A stretch of DNA of 64,000 nucleotides, taken from positions 32,527,803-32,591,802 of the forward strand of contig NC_052619.1 in assembly GCF_016545825.1 (NCBI RefSeq), in the 5' to 3' direction. Shown one piece after another: positions 22,939 to 34,754 of this stretch. The position numbers and the translations under genes were made by a program. Source of the stretch: Eucalyptus grandis (Eukaryota > Streptophyta > Magnoliopsida > Myrtales > Myrtaceae). The notes under the pieces are model-generated. The model was given only the letters and a program-made list of their open reading frames with translations. It ran no database searches and was not told the DNA's origin. Position 1 is the stretch's first letter. Every line of letters begins with the position of its first letter.

Positions 22939-23594
22939 TGTTAGATTCTAGTCGCGGTTTTCGTCATCTTTGAATCCCACCCGACGCTCCATGTCATCTT
23001 TCAGGACTCGGCTAGGATCACGGTAAATGTCCAAATCCTGTTGACTCCAAAAACTTGCTGGTCGAAGCGATGAGTCAGGATACCGTCCAGGATGTTAAAT
23101 TGAAGATTCAAGCCAAGGAAGGGATTTCGCCGGATGAGATTGTTCTGATGTTCTGGGGAAAGATGCTTGCCGAGGACAAGAACCTCGCTTCTCTTGACTT
23201 GCCCCACGAGCCCACATTTGATTTGGTTGTCCGTCCCAAAGATGATGTGTCAGTTATTGTGGACATGTCCGGTCGCAGAGTCACATTAGGAGTTAAATTT
23301 TGGTACATTGTGGCTTATGTCAAAGCTTTGCCATAGCAAAGATGTGTGCGCAGCTCCTGAGATGGGATATGGTGTATCAGGGGAAGCAACTTGAGGATCA
23401 CAAGACCTTAGTTTTGTACGACATTGTGGATGGCTCTGTCTTACAATTAGTGTCTCGCACGGTCAAGGAAGCGAAGAACAAACTTTCTTGTGCTGGCCAA
23501 ATTGCGTGATATTGCTTATGTGGGACAAAGGCTTGCAGATGACCTCGACCTAGCGAGTTACTTTCTTTCAGATTATCTCACCTCATAGTATATG
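22687..23594 (+). pseudogene. UBL polyprotein copy D
   Basis: Exon 1 (22687-22746) encodes MAGSPSQLPRSVPPNSDGEE with a GAG|GTCGTC donor. After an intron with (TA)n, exon 2 starts behind TTTCAG at 23005 (DSARITVNVQI). A one-base deletion in the A run near 23050 gives a TGA at 23071-23073. The shifted frame then continues through module 2 and part of module 3 (23055-23336), until another lost base near 23327. Module 1 and the first strands of module 4 are missing, as in B and G. The homology ends at SPHSI-TGA (23592-23594). A pseudogene. Confidence 0.75.
22900..22935. repeat. (TA)n microsatellite in the UBL D intron
   Basis: About eighteen TA units, at the same site as in copy B (12409-12441). 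Confidence 0.95.
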
Positions 23595-24141
23595 AAATGC
23601 CTACCTTGTCTTTATAAGACTAAGTGATTAGGATTATATTTCTGACTTGGCTTTTGAATTAGAAGGAATTTTGAACAGAAAGCTGGAAATTAGTGCGTTA
23701 CATTCATGCACCTGAAGCTAATTTTCTCTATATGTCATTAAATACATCATGTGCAAGGAAGGTCCAGTGTATATTTCTGCTTCTTACATTGGATATCCGA
23801 AAATCGTAGAATCTCAGTAGTCAATTTTATGCATTCTGTTTTATCAATGTTGTTTGTCGAAAGCTTGATCTTACCTGCCTATTTCAGTAGAAGCACCCTG
23901 GAAACCTTTGATTAGCAGCACCTATTGGATAGAGGTCTGATTTTTTCATACAGTAATTGATTTGTGATTGCTAGTGGAATTAATTTGTGCAAGCAAAAGC
24001 TTGAGTAGATGATGGTTTATTGTGTATGACTTCACGTAATTGTTACATGGAAAGAAATGTACTCACAACTATAATGGTAAGACGTCAGAGATGGTTGGTT
24101 ATGTTACTTTATCAGTTCTTTTCCCATGAAGAATGGGTTTG

Positions 24142-24500
24142 CTAGTTTCCCTGCCCGACTTTTTTATAGGAGTTGGAAATGTTGCTTGAAACTGCTTTTA
24201 ACCCCGAGAGCCGCAAATCTACCCAGAGACCAAAATTCTGGTTTCTTCTAAAATGTCGGGTGGAGCGCGATGATTTTTGAGTCAGGGCATCAGCGGACAC
24301 AGCTGATTTGTGGTGCCGCCTCACATGCTTCGTTGACCTGGGCCCCCGCTTGGAAGGTGAGCACAGAGGTGAGCCGAAGCCCGAAGTCCGAAGCCCGAAG
24401 CCTGAAGCCCATAGAGATCTATGTTGGAGAAGACAATCAGGCTTTCACTTTCCCTGTGCTGGGGTATGTCATCCAGTCTTGTCTGGTTTTATGAAAATTT
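24142..24500 (-). pseudogene. RIC-like C-terminal exon, copy D
   Basis: The minus strand is open through SPSKRGPRSTKHVRRHHKSA, DALTQKSSRSTRHF and RRNQNFGLWVDL, aligned with copies B and C. Between 24375 and 24410 the word GAAGCCC/GAAGTCC is repeated four times, adding in-frame residues (GFGLRTS) that copy B lacks. The matching CRIB exon at 26.2 kb has lost its core, so this copy is probably dead. Confidence 0.5.
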
Positions 24501-24720
24501 GTTTGGTAGATTTGTCAGGTATGCCAATATTTTTAGAGCTAATTTATGAGGAACATAACAAGTGGATGATTGTCTGGTTCTGCTGGACAGAATGACTCAA
24601 AAGGATGATTCCAATTCAATAGCACTTTGGTGTTTACTGTTTAGTTATCCTTTTACTTGATTTCTGCTCTGATTGCTCTCATAACCTATCAGGATAAGTC
24701 CTAACTTTTTTCCCGAAAGA

Positions 24721-25121
24721 TGCAGGATCCAACTGGCGTCCCTGTTCCATGGGAAAAAGAGGGGACGGGGCTGGCAAACAAGCTTCCTATGTGGAACAAC
24801 CAGCTACGCTACCATCTTGCGTGGTCAAGACTGGCCAAGTGCATCCAATGCTTGAACCATCCCCCTCTAACTCCACTTGTAAACAAACTAGCAATTGACC
24901 CAAATACTCACTTGACACAAAGAGGCCTCACTCCAGGTTCATCTCGTGATGATATGGTACTTGAGAAGGCATATTCTGGACGTGTAATCTACTGTTGGAA
25001 TTGCAGGAACTCGAGAGGATATGTGCATGTGTACTCCTGCTGGATTATTGATGCGGTGATGATATGCTGCATCTATTTGTGTATCCCTTCTATATATGGC
25101 GGGAAGCAACTTATGCTTTAA
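24721..25121 (+). other. Unidentified exon-like segment, copy 2
   Basis: Paralogue of 14211-14398. It is open on the + strand for about 133 codons after GATGCAG (DPTGVPVPWEKEG...LPMWNNQLRYHL...GSSRDDMVLEKAYSG). No recognised domain. It lies between the RIC-like C-terminal exon and the deleted CRIB exon, so it could be intronic to that gene. Confidence 0.3.
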
Positions 25122-25129
25122 TGGTTACG

Positions 25130-25495
25130 TCGGTCTTCTCCATTCGTGCTCCGCATTACAATCTTTGTACTCGCCGTCACATAATTAGCAAGACCAGAGC
25201 CTTAGAATTAGCAGAATCGTCGATAAACAAACATGTTCGAATCAGCTGTCGTGCTTAGCAAAGTTTGGCGGAAAGTGGGAGAAATTTGAAAAGATGTTTT
25301 CTATAGTTCTGCTTTAATTGTTATGGCGGTCTTTTCGATTCTTTCATGCTTTACAATCTTGTACTCACCGTCACGGGACCAACGATACTTGAGCCTTAGA
25401 ATTAGCAGAATCGTGGATAACCAACGTGTTCGAATCAGCTGGCGCGCGGAGCAACGATTGCCAGAAACTGAGAGAAAATTTGAAGGTGTTCCTAC
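25130..25495. repeat. Direct tandem duplication, about 190 bp, two units
   Basis: The two units share TTACAATCTT, ACTCGCCGTCAC/ACTCACCGTCAC, GAGCCTTAGAATTAGCAGAA and GTTCGAATCAGCTG, at 25155-25255 and 25350-25445. Open frames here are repeat translations without a known domain. Confidence 0.7.
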
Positions 25496-26053
25496 TGTTT
25501 CGGACGCATGCTTATTGTGCAGAAAACTAGCGAACTCTTCTGAGGATTAGAGGCATAAATAAGTGAAGTATGGAGCTCATTCGGTCAATATCTAAGTGCC
25601 CTCATGGCATTTCGGCCCCCAGCATTTTATAGGCATTATTGGATCACGGATATCAAATTTGAACCGACGTTCCCATTTTTTTTCCTCTTTCTATTATCGA
25701 TGATCTAACAGGTAAAAAGTGCGCGTCGCGATTCTCCAAGGCACAATAGCCTGAGTAATCATAATGTTTGATCAATTTACATCTTTAATCTTAATCAACT
25801 CCACGGTGACAAGATCTCGTCCACGTTTGGCTGGCAAAAGGGATGGACGATTTTGAATTTGAATTTGAATTTGAATTAAGAGTAGGAGAGTCGACTAGTG
25901 AAATTATTAGAAAGACATTTTTGGTAATTCAATTAAGTGATCTCAAAGCTATCTCTTTCAATGTCCTCCTTATTTGTTGGAGCATCCTTGTTTGTATCAG
26001 TGAATTGTCAAGAAGCGATTCCATGCGAAATGGAAGCTGGTTTTGGGATATCT

Positions 26054-26275
26054 TTAGAATGCATCACGCAGTGGAGTCTCAATAAATAAAATCCTAATCA
26101 CACACCGCATATTCTTGAGCTGATCATTAGACCATCCAACTCTGTGATGCCCAGAAGTATGGCGGCACTGAAAGAGGAGGTCAAGCACTGGCCATACCAA
26201 ACTTGGGGCGCTTGCTGGGAAACGCAATTTGCAATTCATGATCCTTTTGTTGTCTGTGCAATTCAAAATGTGCAA
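26054..26275 (-). pseudogene. RIC-like exon with the CRIB core deleted
   Basis: The minus strand keeps the exon start (ATTCATAAGAG..., then NCKLRFP) and the end before the GT donor, but the bases encoding VKHxARIGWE are gone, leaving FPASAPSL. Copy F2 (58.8 kb) has a deletion at the same place, so they probably share one ancestor. Without CRIB the product could not bind ROP. Confidence 0.55.
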
Positions 26276-26819
26276 CTCTTATGAATTTAAATCTCTAAGT
26301 ATCATCGGTTTTCAAGCGCTTAAGAATGAACATGATAACCTATGTTTGTTTGTGCTATATGCTTGAATTAAGGTGGTGCAACTTCAGTCAAGTTTCCTAG
26401 ATTTATGTGACAGTAATTTTCTTGTCACGGGACTTCAAATGGATGGGGATCCTATTAGATACTAATTGCTCTACTGCCAACATGATAACTGGCTCATGAT
26501 AAATTTCTCAGACTTATTTTAGTGTCGACATGCTACTTAACTCATACTTAGACTCAAAATGGAAACAAATGGAGTCAAGACGTACTGAAAATATGCAAAG
26601 TATGTCTCACGCCTTTGATGCGGCTCTCTATTGCACCTAATATTTTCGCAGCTAGAGGATCAATTGAGAGGAATTAAATAATTCATGATTTTCTTTTCAC
26701 AATAATTCCTACTTTGGAAAAAAGTGGGCCTGCTAATATTTTCTTTTTATTTTATTAGTTCTATGGAACTACTCACTCAAAAGGCAAAACACAATACATA
26801 AAAAGGGGACATGTGCATT

Positions 26820-27625
26820 ATAAGTTTTGAAAATGGTAGAAAGTGCAACTTAATTCTAAAATTTACAAAAAGTGTAATGATGTCAAATTGATGAAAAAAC
26901 TCATTTCCTTAGTTCCATTCAGTTTGGTTAATGGAGAATGCCAACATAACTTCTTCTTTTTTATTGTTATTTTCTCTCACACGTGGCTAAAAGAAGAAGA
27001 ACAAGGCTAGAAGAACATTGTTTCAGATCCAAATATGATTTTTTTGATCTAATTATTTTAAAATTAAATATGAAAAATAATTTATTTTATGAAAATCATA
27101 TTAAAAACGGAGGAAGGAAGTCCAAATGGCAAGGGCTCAGACCTCCCTCCGTCGCCCCACCCTCATCGGGCTAGCAATGGTGGGGGTTGGCCTGATGAGT
27201 CGTCATTGACGAGGGTTAGCGGTACATGGTAGAAGCCCAGCGACCCCATCAGCCCTCCCCCACCCACCGCAGTCTTTCCGGGAGGGCTCCACCCACCTCA
27301 CATAGTTTCCCTTTTATTTTAATAAAAATTTTACCTTATTTTTTATGTTAATTTAAGTAAAATTATATAAAAATCATATTTATACTAAAGGGACGTTGAT
27401 TTAATCTTCTACTTCATGAGCTAGCCACGTCAACATCGTTTAAGAGAGGGAAGATATTTGAAAAAGAGAGCTACAATCAGCATTTTTCATTAGTTAAGTT
27501 GGACGGAATTAATAGAGGGTCGATTGTATAAATTTAACAAATTCTAGGGCTTCGCTATATTTTTTTTATAAACTTTACCATTTAATTGCACTTTTGTCAC
27601 AAATTTTAGGGTTTCGACACCTATA
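26820..27625. repeat. Foldback element, copy E
   Basis: Same inverted-arm design with a GC-rich centre at 27120-27300. It ends about 95 bases before UBL E. Confidence 0.6.
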
Positions 27626-27718
27626 AAAAAAATAAAAAGAACCCTTCTTTTTGTTCGTCGTTGTTACCTTTAAGTGAGAGAGGGGGGAGGACGTGACTTT
27701 TTACATCGTTCTACTCCA

Positions 27719-27868
27719 ATGGCAAGGTCGCCTTCTCAACTGCCATGCTCCGTGCCTCCAAATTCTGACGGAGAAGAGGTCGTCTCTCCTATCTTTCTGG
27801 GTCTCATGTTCGTTTTGCCGTCTTTCTAATTCTCGATTTCTTAGTATTTTCTTTAGGGTTTCGAGATT
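27719..27868 (+). pseudogene. UBL polyprotein copy E (exon 1 only)
   Basis: Exon 1 (27719-27778) encodes MARSPSQLPCSVPPNSDGEE with the usual GT donor, and the intron is recognisable up to GGGTTTCGAGATT at about 27868. There the homology ends abruptly and unrelated sequence starts. The downstream UBL modules are not found until copy J at 45765, which is of the C/F type and so not the same gene. Confidence 0.7.
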
Positions 27869-28175
27869 TTTTATTTTTATTGAGATTAAGAAGATGTCTG
27901 CCTATCACAATCTTGCATTAGTATCATATCTTCTTCACTCAGCTTTGCCTAAAGTAATTTGGGGAAAAGAAATGCAACATCTACATCACATTCTCGCATT
28001 TAAGGCCATATCTTTATTAACACCATCTTAAAATATCCTGTGCCAGCCTAGGTTTGGCAACCCGATTGTGTGTGCCACGTATAGTGCTAAAACATTAAAA
28101 CATGCACAACAATTTATAATCACAAAAAAATTTATTTTAATGAAATTAAAATTGATCCTTAAGCTACTAACCTAC

Positions 28176-28178
<3 letters not shown>

Positions 28179-28221
<43 letters not shown>
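28179..28221. repeat. (AT)n microsatellite
   Basis: About twenty-one AT units. Confidence 0.95.
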
Positions 28222-28224
<3 letters not shown>

Positions 28225-31074
28225 CAAGTTAGCGAAGCATTTAAACAAGATAAAAAGGCCAAAGTCTATAAAAAATCGTCCCAAGTGAAGTCTATCGCTA
28301 CCTCCTTTTCAACACCCCTACATGCATGTGTGGAGGCTAATGGCTCGCTAAGCGTTATGCTTAGCCCGGGCTCTCCCAAGCCCACTAATTTACGACTTAT
28401 AGCTTGAGTTTTTTGACTTGCAAGTCAATTTAAATTAGGAGTCACCATTAATTGATTTGGGATGAGCCGATTAAAAATCCAAGTAAAATATTGGAAGAAA
28501 TATTTGATTGTTCTTGGTTTACCTTGTTCTGCAAAAATCGTATCCTTATATGTGACCTTTTGTTAAGGGTGATATGAGGTAGTAAACTTTGGCAACTAGA
28601 GAAACTAAGATCGATGACTTGATTATACTGGTTAATCAACTAATGCCATTTTTGTCCAGCATCTAATGATCTTAAATGAGTTATTTGGATTTCCATCCTT
28701 CATGAAAGTTGTAGTTTTGCATTACAACTAATTAGGTATAATTTGCCAAATGATCATCATTTTACTAAAGGAATCTTTGTGAAAGAAAGGTACTGCGCTT
28801 TTGAGATTCATAGCACTCAACCAGCAATGCCCAACAATCGTAGCATACACATTGAGATTTTTGGGACATGTCATCTTTCAATGTTAATGAATCTATGTGG
28901 AGATTTAGGAGCTCCTATGGTTAGGTACTCCTAAATTTGACATTTTCCTCTCCCTATCATTTAAGGGAGTGCCAAGGAGGACGTTTTTTTTTATTAAGGA
29001 TTCTAAGGTCGGGTCCAGATTTTTTAGACAACTAATCTCCAGCCTTCTTCCTTAAGTTTCTTTCTTTCTCTCTTTCTCTCAATTTCTAGCATACCCGAAC
29101 ATCTTCATTTAGCCAACACCCTTCTCCTCGATAGAAATAGAATTGCATGAAAATGACCATCCATCCCCTCCTTAAGTTTCTCTTTTTCGTCTCTTTCTCT
29201 TCCATCCAGCCAACAATATATGAATCTGTCGGGTTCACCCCTGCCTTCTTATCCACATCCGATCTCCTTTTTAAAGTGTATTATCTGTTTCTCACCTATC
29301 ATTGTCACACGAGATACCCGTCCATGGTCAATCTCACATCTTTTTGGGACATGTACCGTGAGGGAGCTCCTATGGTCAAGCATTTTGCTTCTGTGCCACC
29401 ATCCCTACACCATTCGGATTTTCCGCATCTTGATTGTTCATAAGTAGATTTCCTAAATGTTGGCTAGGCCGTTGCATTACATAATTCAAATTTAAGTTCG
29501 GTTCTAGAGTTGTTAGAGCTATCCTAGGTAGAGGAGTTCATGTGATTAATTTGTATGGTTTGTTCATGATACACTTGGACTATAAGGCTGGGGATAAGCA
29601 AGGAGTGAGTATGTGATCGTCGAGGTTGTTTGGGTTGGCGTGATTCATGGAAATAATTTGTTTAGGCTTAGGTTATTGGTGGGTTCCGAAAATCATCGTG
29701 ATTGTTGCTTGTGGACCGTTTACTATAGTTAATTAGGCTTAATCTTCATATTGGTTGCTATGGTTGATTGTATAAATGTTATGTGATGTGGTTTATTGCA
29801 TGTCATAACTATTGTGCTTGAATCGTCCATTTATGCTACTATTAGATTTGATCTTCAGGATTATGATTGCAATATGGATGTGGTACTACATATAGAAGCC
29901 CATAGGTCATGGTTGATGCTTGAATTCACATCGAGCCTCCAAAGCTAGAACGGGGTTGGTTCTTCGACGTGCATGGAACGTGCTATGCCGAGTCACTCTC
30001 TTGATTTGGCGATATTGAGGCGTATCATCTAATCCCAATTTGACCTAGGCCGTGCTCAAACATAACAGGTCAAGCCATGATTCTTGTTTCGTGCTTGATA
30101 TATTTTAATGACACATTTCCAATAGGTCATGAGTTGCACATTACTTGGCAAACACTTAGTGCATTCATACTTTACACTACTATGAAAGATAAAACCGGTT
30201 TTATGCTTGATTCATATGGTCACACAAGGGATTTCATCGCCAAAGGTTTCAAGGGACGATGCTGCCACTGAGAGACATCGAAGGATAATGCTTGGAGGTC
30301 TCCGGATGTCATTTGCTGGACTATTATATCAAAACAATGCCTAAAAGGATGGCTGATGGGAGTTCGGATGCTATGCTCAATGAGGTGAGACAATGTCCCA
30401 AAGGTTTTCGAAAGAACCAAAGGGTTTCAACTATGTGTGATTAATAATTAGACTCTAAATAGTATAATATTATGAGGTATCATTTGATTCTCAAAGCATT
30501 AAATGTGTGTGACACATTTGCATATTATATGCATACTTTAAAAGTTGATATATGACTCGTGCATGTTTGCTATGACCTTATATGCAATGTGTGGGATACG
30601 TGCGTAATTTCATTGTCATTTTTAGTGACTTGGAAAGAACTTGCATGCTATAATTGTCATTACTTGTGACGTGAGAGGCATGTGAATGTTCTGAAGGCTG
30701 TTAATTGAGTCTCAAAAGCTATTATTTTTTATTTTAATATTCAACATGTGGGAATTTTATTGGCTATTAATTGCACTATTTGTAGTATGTGCGGATTTAT
30801 ATGCCTTTAATTAGGTCTCGAGGGACTTATGTATGAGGTTGAAGTCATTAATTGATATGTTTAGAAATTTTATAAATAAGGACTATTTCATAGTTTTGAT
30901 AGGATAGATGTCCAGGTAGAGGATGGGCTCTCTTATGTATATAATTAAGGCAAAGCATAGACTTTGCTATTAATATTCCATCAATATGTTTGGGTAGGGT
31001 AATCATAAGGTTCCAATGCAAGGCATCTGCCTATACGAGATTTAAATTATTTACTTATTGAGTTTTCAATTCAT

Positions 31075-31329
31075 TTGTTGTTATTTAACTTTTTCACGTC
31101 TAGAGGTATGGGTCTTCCGCCTTCATGTTTTGGTCTCCCTATACATATGAAAGTCCTGGGTTTTGACTTTGAGGACACTACGACCGACATCCTTTTCGAC
31201 CGCCACACTTCAACAGTGTGGGTGGACGAGGGTGTGGGGTACCCAGTTCCCCATCTTTTTGTGGCTTGGTTTGCTTGGGTCAACGAGGACTTCTATGGTC
31301 CTCTATGCGGGTTTGACGGTCCACCCTAG
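31075..31329 (+). other. Open frame of unknown nature
   Basis: An 84-codon + strand frame (GMGLPPSCFGLPIHMKVLGF...) with balanced amino-acid use, unlike its surroundings. No domain recognised, no paralogue in the window, no clear start. It may be a remnant exon of a retroelement. Confidence 0.25.
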
Positions 31330-31779
31330 TGACGTTGATGGATCGATGTTTCCCCCTCTTGATGATATTGTGGATAACCCAGTGTCCGACATCGGCTATG
31401 ACCTAGAGCTCAAGTCCTAGCCATGAGGACACCGGCTTTTGATGGGAACCATTTTTGGTAGCCATCTTGTAGAAGGAGTTAGGATGAACCCCCTTTATAT
31501 CTTTTTATGTGGGGATGACAAATCAGAATGGCCATAAAGATAAGGGTTTGTAAATGAAATGTTCCGATAATATAAATGAAGCATCTAAATTATGTAGTAT
31601 GTATATGTGCTTTCCTTATTATCCGTTGGTGTTGTTACTTGGGTGATTGAGATTGCATGCTTTTGCATGTGCTTAATGGAAAGATAAAATCAATGGGATG
31701 GCGATGCATCCTGGGATGTCATAAATTAATCCCAACGTAACAGATGTCCCATTCCCGTGACAAGGGCAAGGTACAAGGT

Positions 31780-32545
31780 GCGACAATGATAATGAAGATA
31801 AAGAAGTAGTTCTCTTTAGAAGGAATAACAGGTCTCATACCTATGATCCAAACGCTAGAAATCATGTGTGAAGTACTCAATTGTTAAACATGTTGATTTC
31901 ACTAGAAATATCAAGGAATATGTTTGAACAAAGTGTGCACAAGAGAATGTCCATGAATGGGATTAAACATTGAGTAAGAGCACTGGCTTACTCCAGTCAG
32001 GTGATTCCATGAGTAATATAGTTATGGCATTGTATTTGACAACAAAAGAGTGATCTATATGTGATTGGTCAATCACTTCTTCAACACCATCAAAGTTGTG
32101 CTAGACATCAAGTCATCAATTGAAGCAATTAGTGAAGAAACCAGTAGAGGGTAATGTGTTTGGAAATCAATCCAAATGGGTCGAGTACAAGGTGATGAGT
32201 ACGTTTTTTTTTTTTTTTATACCCAGAGAACCCTGTCAGTCGTTCGTAGCCTTACAGCCGTACATAGCCACAAGGTGATGAGTACGTTGATGAGCTTATA
32301 CAAGGAAAAATTTGTACAAATTTGTGACTATGTAGGAGAATGTAGCAAAACTCAGGATGTCGAGTTTATATAAAGGATATTGAAAGGCCACCGCCAAATT
32401 CTAGGGCTAAGTTTGACAAGACATATTTTCGCTTAGATGCATGCAAAAAGGGTTTCTTAGCTGGCTATAAAAAGATGATAGGGTTAGATGGATGCTTCTC
32501 AAAGGATTTATGCAAATGAGAGGTATTGGCGGCTATTGTAAATGG
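31780..32545 (+). mobile_element. MULE (mudrA-type) transposase relic
   Basis: Across several frames the + strand resembles the start of a MuDR-family transposase. An N-terminal part near 31785 (DNEDKEVVLF, YDPNARNHV) is followed by a zone with KWVEYKV, then YKEKFVQICDYVGECSK. A MULE-core-like stretch (32390-32500) carries RAKFDKTYFRLDACKKGFL and KKMIGLDGCF. The IGLDGC motif includes the first catalytic Asp of this family. The coding is frame-broken and ends at a TGA near 32517. The remainder of the catalytic domain is replaced by an LTR. No terminal inverted repeats were identified. Confidence 0.65.
32204..32269 (-). mobile_element. 66-bp SINE-like insert with a 17-bp target duplication
   Basis: The word ACAAGGTGATGAGTACG occurs at 32187-32203 and again at 32270-32286. 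Between them lie 66 bases beginning with about fifteen T, that is, a poly(A) tail on the minus strand. The host reading of the MULE relic continues if the insert is removed. Long target duplication and A-tail mark LINE-driven retrotransposition of a short, 5'-truncated RNA. Confidence 0.85.
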
Positions 32546-33189
32546 GCGATCAGAATCAATTTGGGATTCTACCTTTATCACTCAACGGCTACCAAATTTT
32601 CTAGATACAGATCTGTCCAATTGATAGATTGGAAAAAAATCCTCAAGATACTATCCAATGGCTAGTTTTGGAAGTGGAAGAGTATTTAAGGAGATGAAGG
32701 ACCGATGAGCAAGTAAGAGACGAAGCGTAGAATTTATAATTCCAAAGTTTGAGCGACCTTCAATCATACACTTGTCTTTTGTGAGCTTAAACGTTTGTGA
32801 TTGTGAGAGAAATACCAAAACAATGACTTAGTGAGATAGTGTGATCTACTACCAAGTGTTTGCACTCAAAGTTGTAATCTCTTATTGATTGCATAGTGGA
32901 ATTTAGCCAAGAAGGTTGTTAGCGTGGGAGAGTGGACGTAGACTTGACTTAAGCCGAACTACTATAAACCTTGTGTTCTTATTCTCTTCCCTAAATCTCT
33001 TTATTTTGTTCGTAGTTCTATTTAACTGCTAAAGTCTGATCTCGCTCAAAGCCTGCTGCTCTTCAGACTCAATTTCAAAAGTCTGTTGTTATTCAAACTC
33101 AAGTTAAAAGTAAAGGTTTTTACTGCATTTTACAGAATCTGTTTTTACACCTATTCACCCCCCTCTAAGTGTTCATATTAGCACTTTCA
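32546..33189 (+). repeat. 5' LTR (truncated) of a Copia element
   Basis: About 640 bases matching 37566-38133 of the 3' LTR (shared: GGAGTATTTAAGGAGATGAA, GCACTCAAAGTTGTAATCTC, CTAAAGTCTGATCTCGCTC). It ends TTTCA two bases before the primer binding site. Compared with the 3' LTR, its first 595 bases are missing where the MULE relic abuts. Confidence 0.8.
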
Positions 33190-33191
33190 AT

Positions 33192-33204
33192 TGGTATCAG
33201 AGCC
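33192..33204 (+). other. Primer binding site (initiator Met-tRNA)
   Basis: TGGTATCAGAGCC, the sequence complementary to the 3' end of plant initiator methionine tRNA used by most Copia elements, lies two bases downstream of the 5' LTR end. Confidence 0.9.
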
Positions 33205-33253
33205 AAGTACTCGGTTTATATAAATGTTTTTACTTTTGAACTAAAGATTTTCT

Positions 33254-34754
33254 ATGGCTAGTATCTTGGCACCAAGACTTATGGAGGGGCAAAGCAACAG
33301 CAGGCCACCATATTTTGATGGAAAGGAATACAACATGTGGAAGAACAAAATGAAAGCAATCTTAAGATCCAGAGATCCCTTGCAATGGGATGTTGTGGAA
33401 AAAGAAATCAATCCCACGTTACATCTACATCAAATAAGAATGGCAAAGACAAAGAAACCAAACCCCCTGCTCCTATGTCTCGGATGAAGATGTCCAAAAA
33501 AGAAGCTCTTGATGCAAAAGCAATTTATTGTTTATATTGTGCTTTGTCTCCTGATGAATATAACAGAATATTTTCATGTGAAATAGCAAAAGAAGTTTGG
33601 GATATACTTCATATTACATATTAAGGGACTGATCGTGTAAAAGAGATAAAAGTAAACTTCCTACTCGGCAAATATAAATCCTTCAAGATGAAACAATGAG
33701 AGTCGATTGGAGATATGTTCAGCCGTTTTACAGAAATTATAAATGGTTTAGTATATCAAGGTCATCCAATTTCTACCCAAAGAAGGTCAACAAACTCTTG
33801 CAAGGTCTCTCAAAATATTGGAACCATGTCAAGACCTCAATACGGGAGACTCAAAGGATTATGCCACTCTTCATTGATGAATTGATTAGCACTCTTCAAT
33901 ACTACGAAGTGGAACAAATCGTTGATGAAGATCCCGAAGGTAAGAAGTCCATCGCTTTAATATCTAACGCTGATTTTCAAGATACAAACTCAGAAAATGA
34001 CATAGACGACGAAGAACTTACTTTTATGGTCAAGAAATTCAAGAAACTGAGTAGAAAAGGAAGGAAATTCGATGGAAGAAGATAATACAAGCAAAATGAC
34101 CAGAAAAAAATAATGAAAGAAGATGATGAGCAAGGAAATATATACTTGATGGCACATTCAAAATCTGAGCCTGACTTACACATAGACTCAGAATCAAAGT
34201 CTGACTCAGACACAGACTCAGAATCCGATAAGGAAATCGAGGTAAGTCATTCAAAAATTCCTATCAAAGTTCTTAAGTATATAAATGAGCTCTACTTAAA
34301 TCTCAAATTTTCTCTTAAAAGGATCTTCAAACTAAAAAATGATAATTTATGGCTTAGGCAACAAGATCTTTCTCAAAAGAAAATTTTGAAATTTTGCAAA
34401 AAGGTTTTCTACAAACAAAAGAAACTCGAGATTTACTTGTCAAAGAAAATGATTCTTTAAAAAAAAGAATTTTCAAATATTTCGACAAGATTTTCAAATG
34501 GTTCAAAAACATTAGAGCATATCCTTTCAATGCAAGTACCTTACTATAATAAGTCGGAACTTGATTTCAAAAAGGAAAGTGATTCTCTAATTGATTTTCC
34601 TAAAGTTAAGGAGAGACTTAAACAAAGACCTCCTAGACTTGCATACAAGAAGAAATTTCAAAAGATCTTTACAAAACCTGTTGGTCGAAATGCCCTCAAG
34701 TGTTCAAATTGTGGAGATTTGGAACACTTTGAAAAAGAATGTCCTAAAATCTAG
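33254..34754 (+). pseudogene. Copia/Sirevirus-type gag
   Basis: The start (33254) reads RPPYFDGKEYNMWKNKMKA, the usual N-terminal gag motif of plant Copia. Later blocks in changing frames carry CEIAKEVWDILHITY, then KVNKLLQGLSKYWNHVKTSI near 33790. A long acidic/Lys-rich stretch follows, and a zinc knuckle CSNCGDLEHFEKEC (CX2CX4HX4C) near 34710. At least three frameshifts or stops interrupt it, including a TAA near 33622. Gag would form the virus-like particle and bind element RNA. No protease, integrase, reverse transcriptase or RNase H follows. Confidence 0.8.

Larger units (their letters stand above)
27869..31779. other. Unclassified AT-rich region
   Basis: No convincing gene. It contains an (AT)n microsatellite at 28179-28221 and pyrimidine-rich stretches near 29050 and 29175 that look like weak duplicates of each other. 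Stretches such as TAGGAGTCACCATTAATTGA (28436) and the regular but stop-rich sequence after 29460 suggest old LTR-retroelement debris. I could not place ends. Confidence 0.35.

Noticed and set aside
25843..26085. An 80-codon plus-strand frame ending DIFRMHHAVESQ
   Set aside because: Its start is an imperfect GAATTT repeat, and the rest recurs in all cassettes between two RIC-like exons on the other strand, so it is most likely intron sequence.
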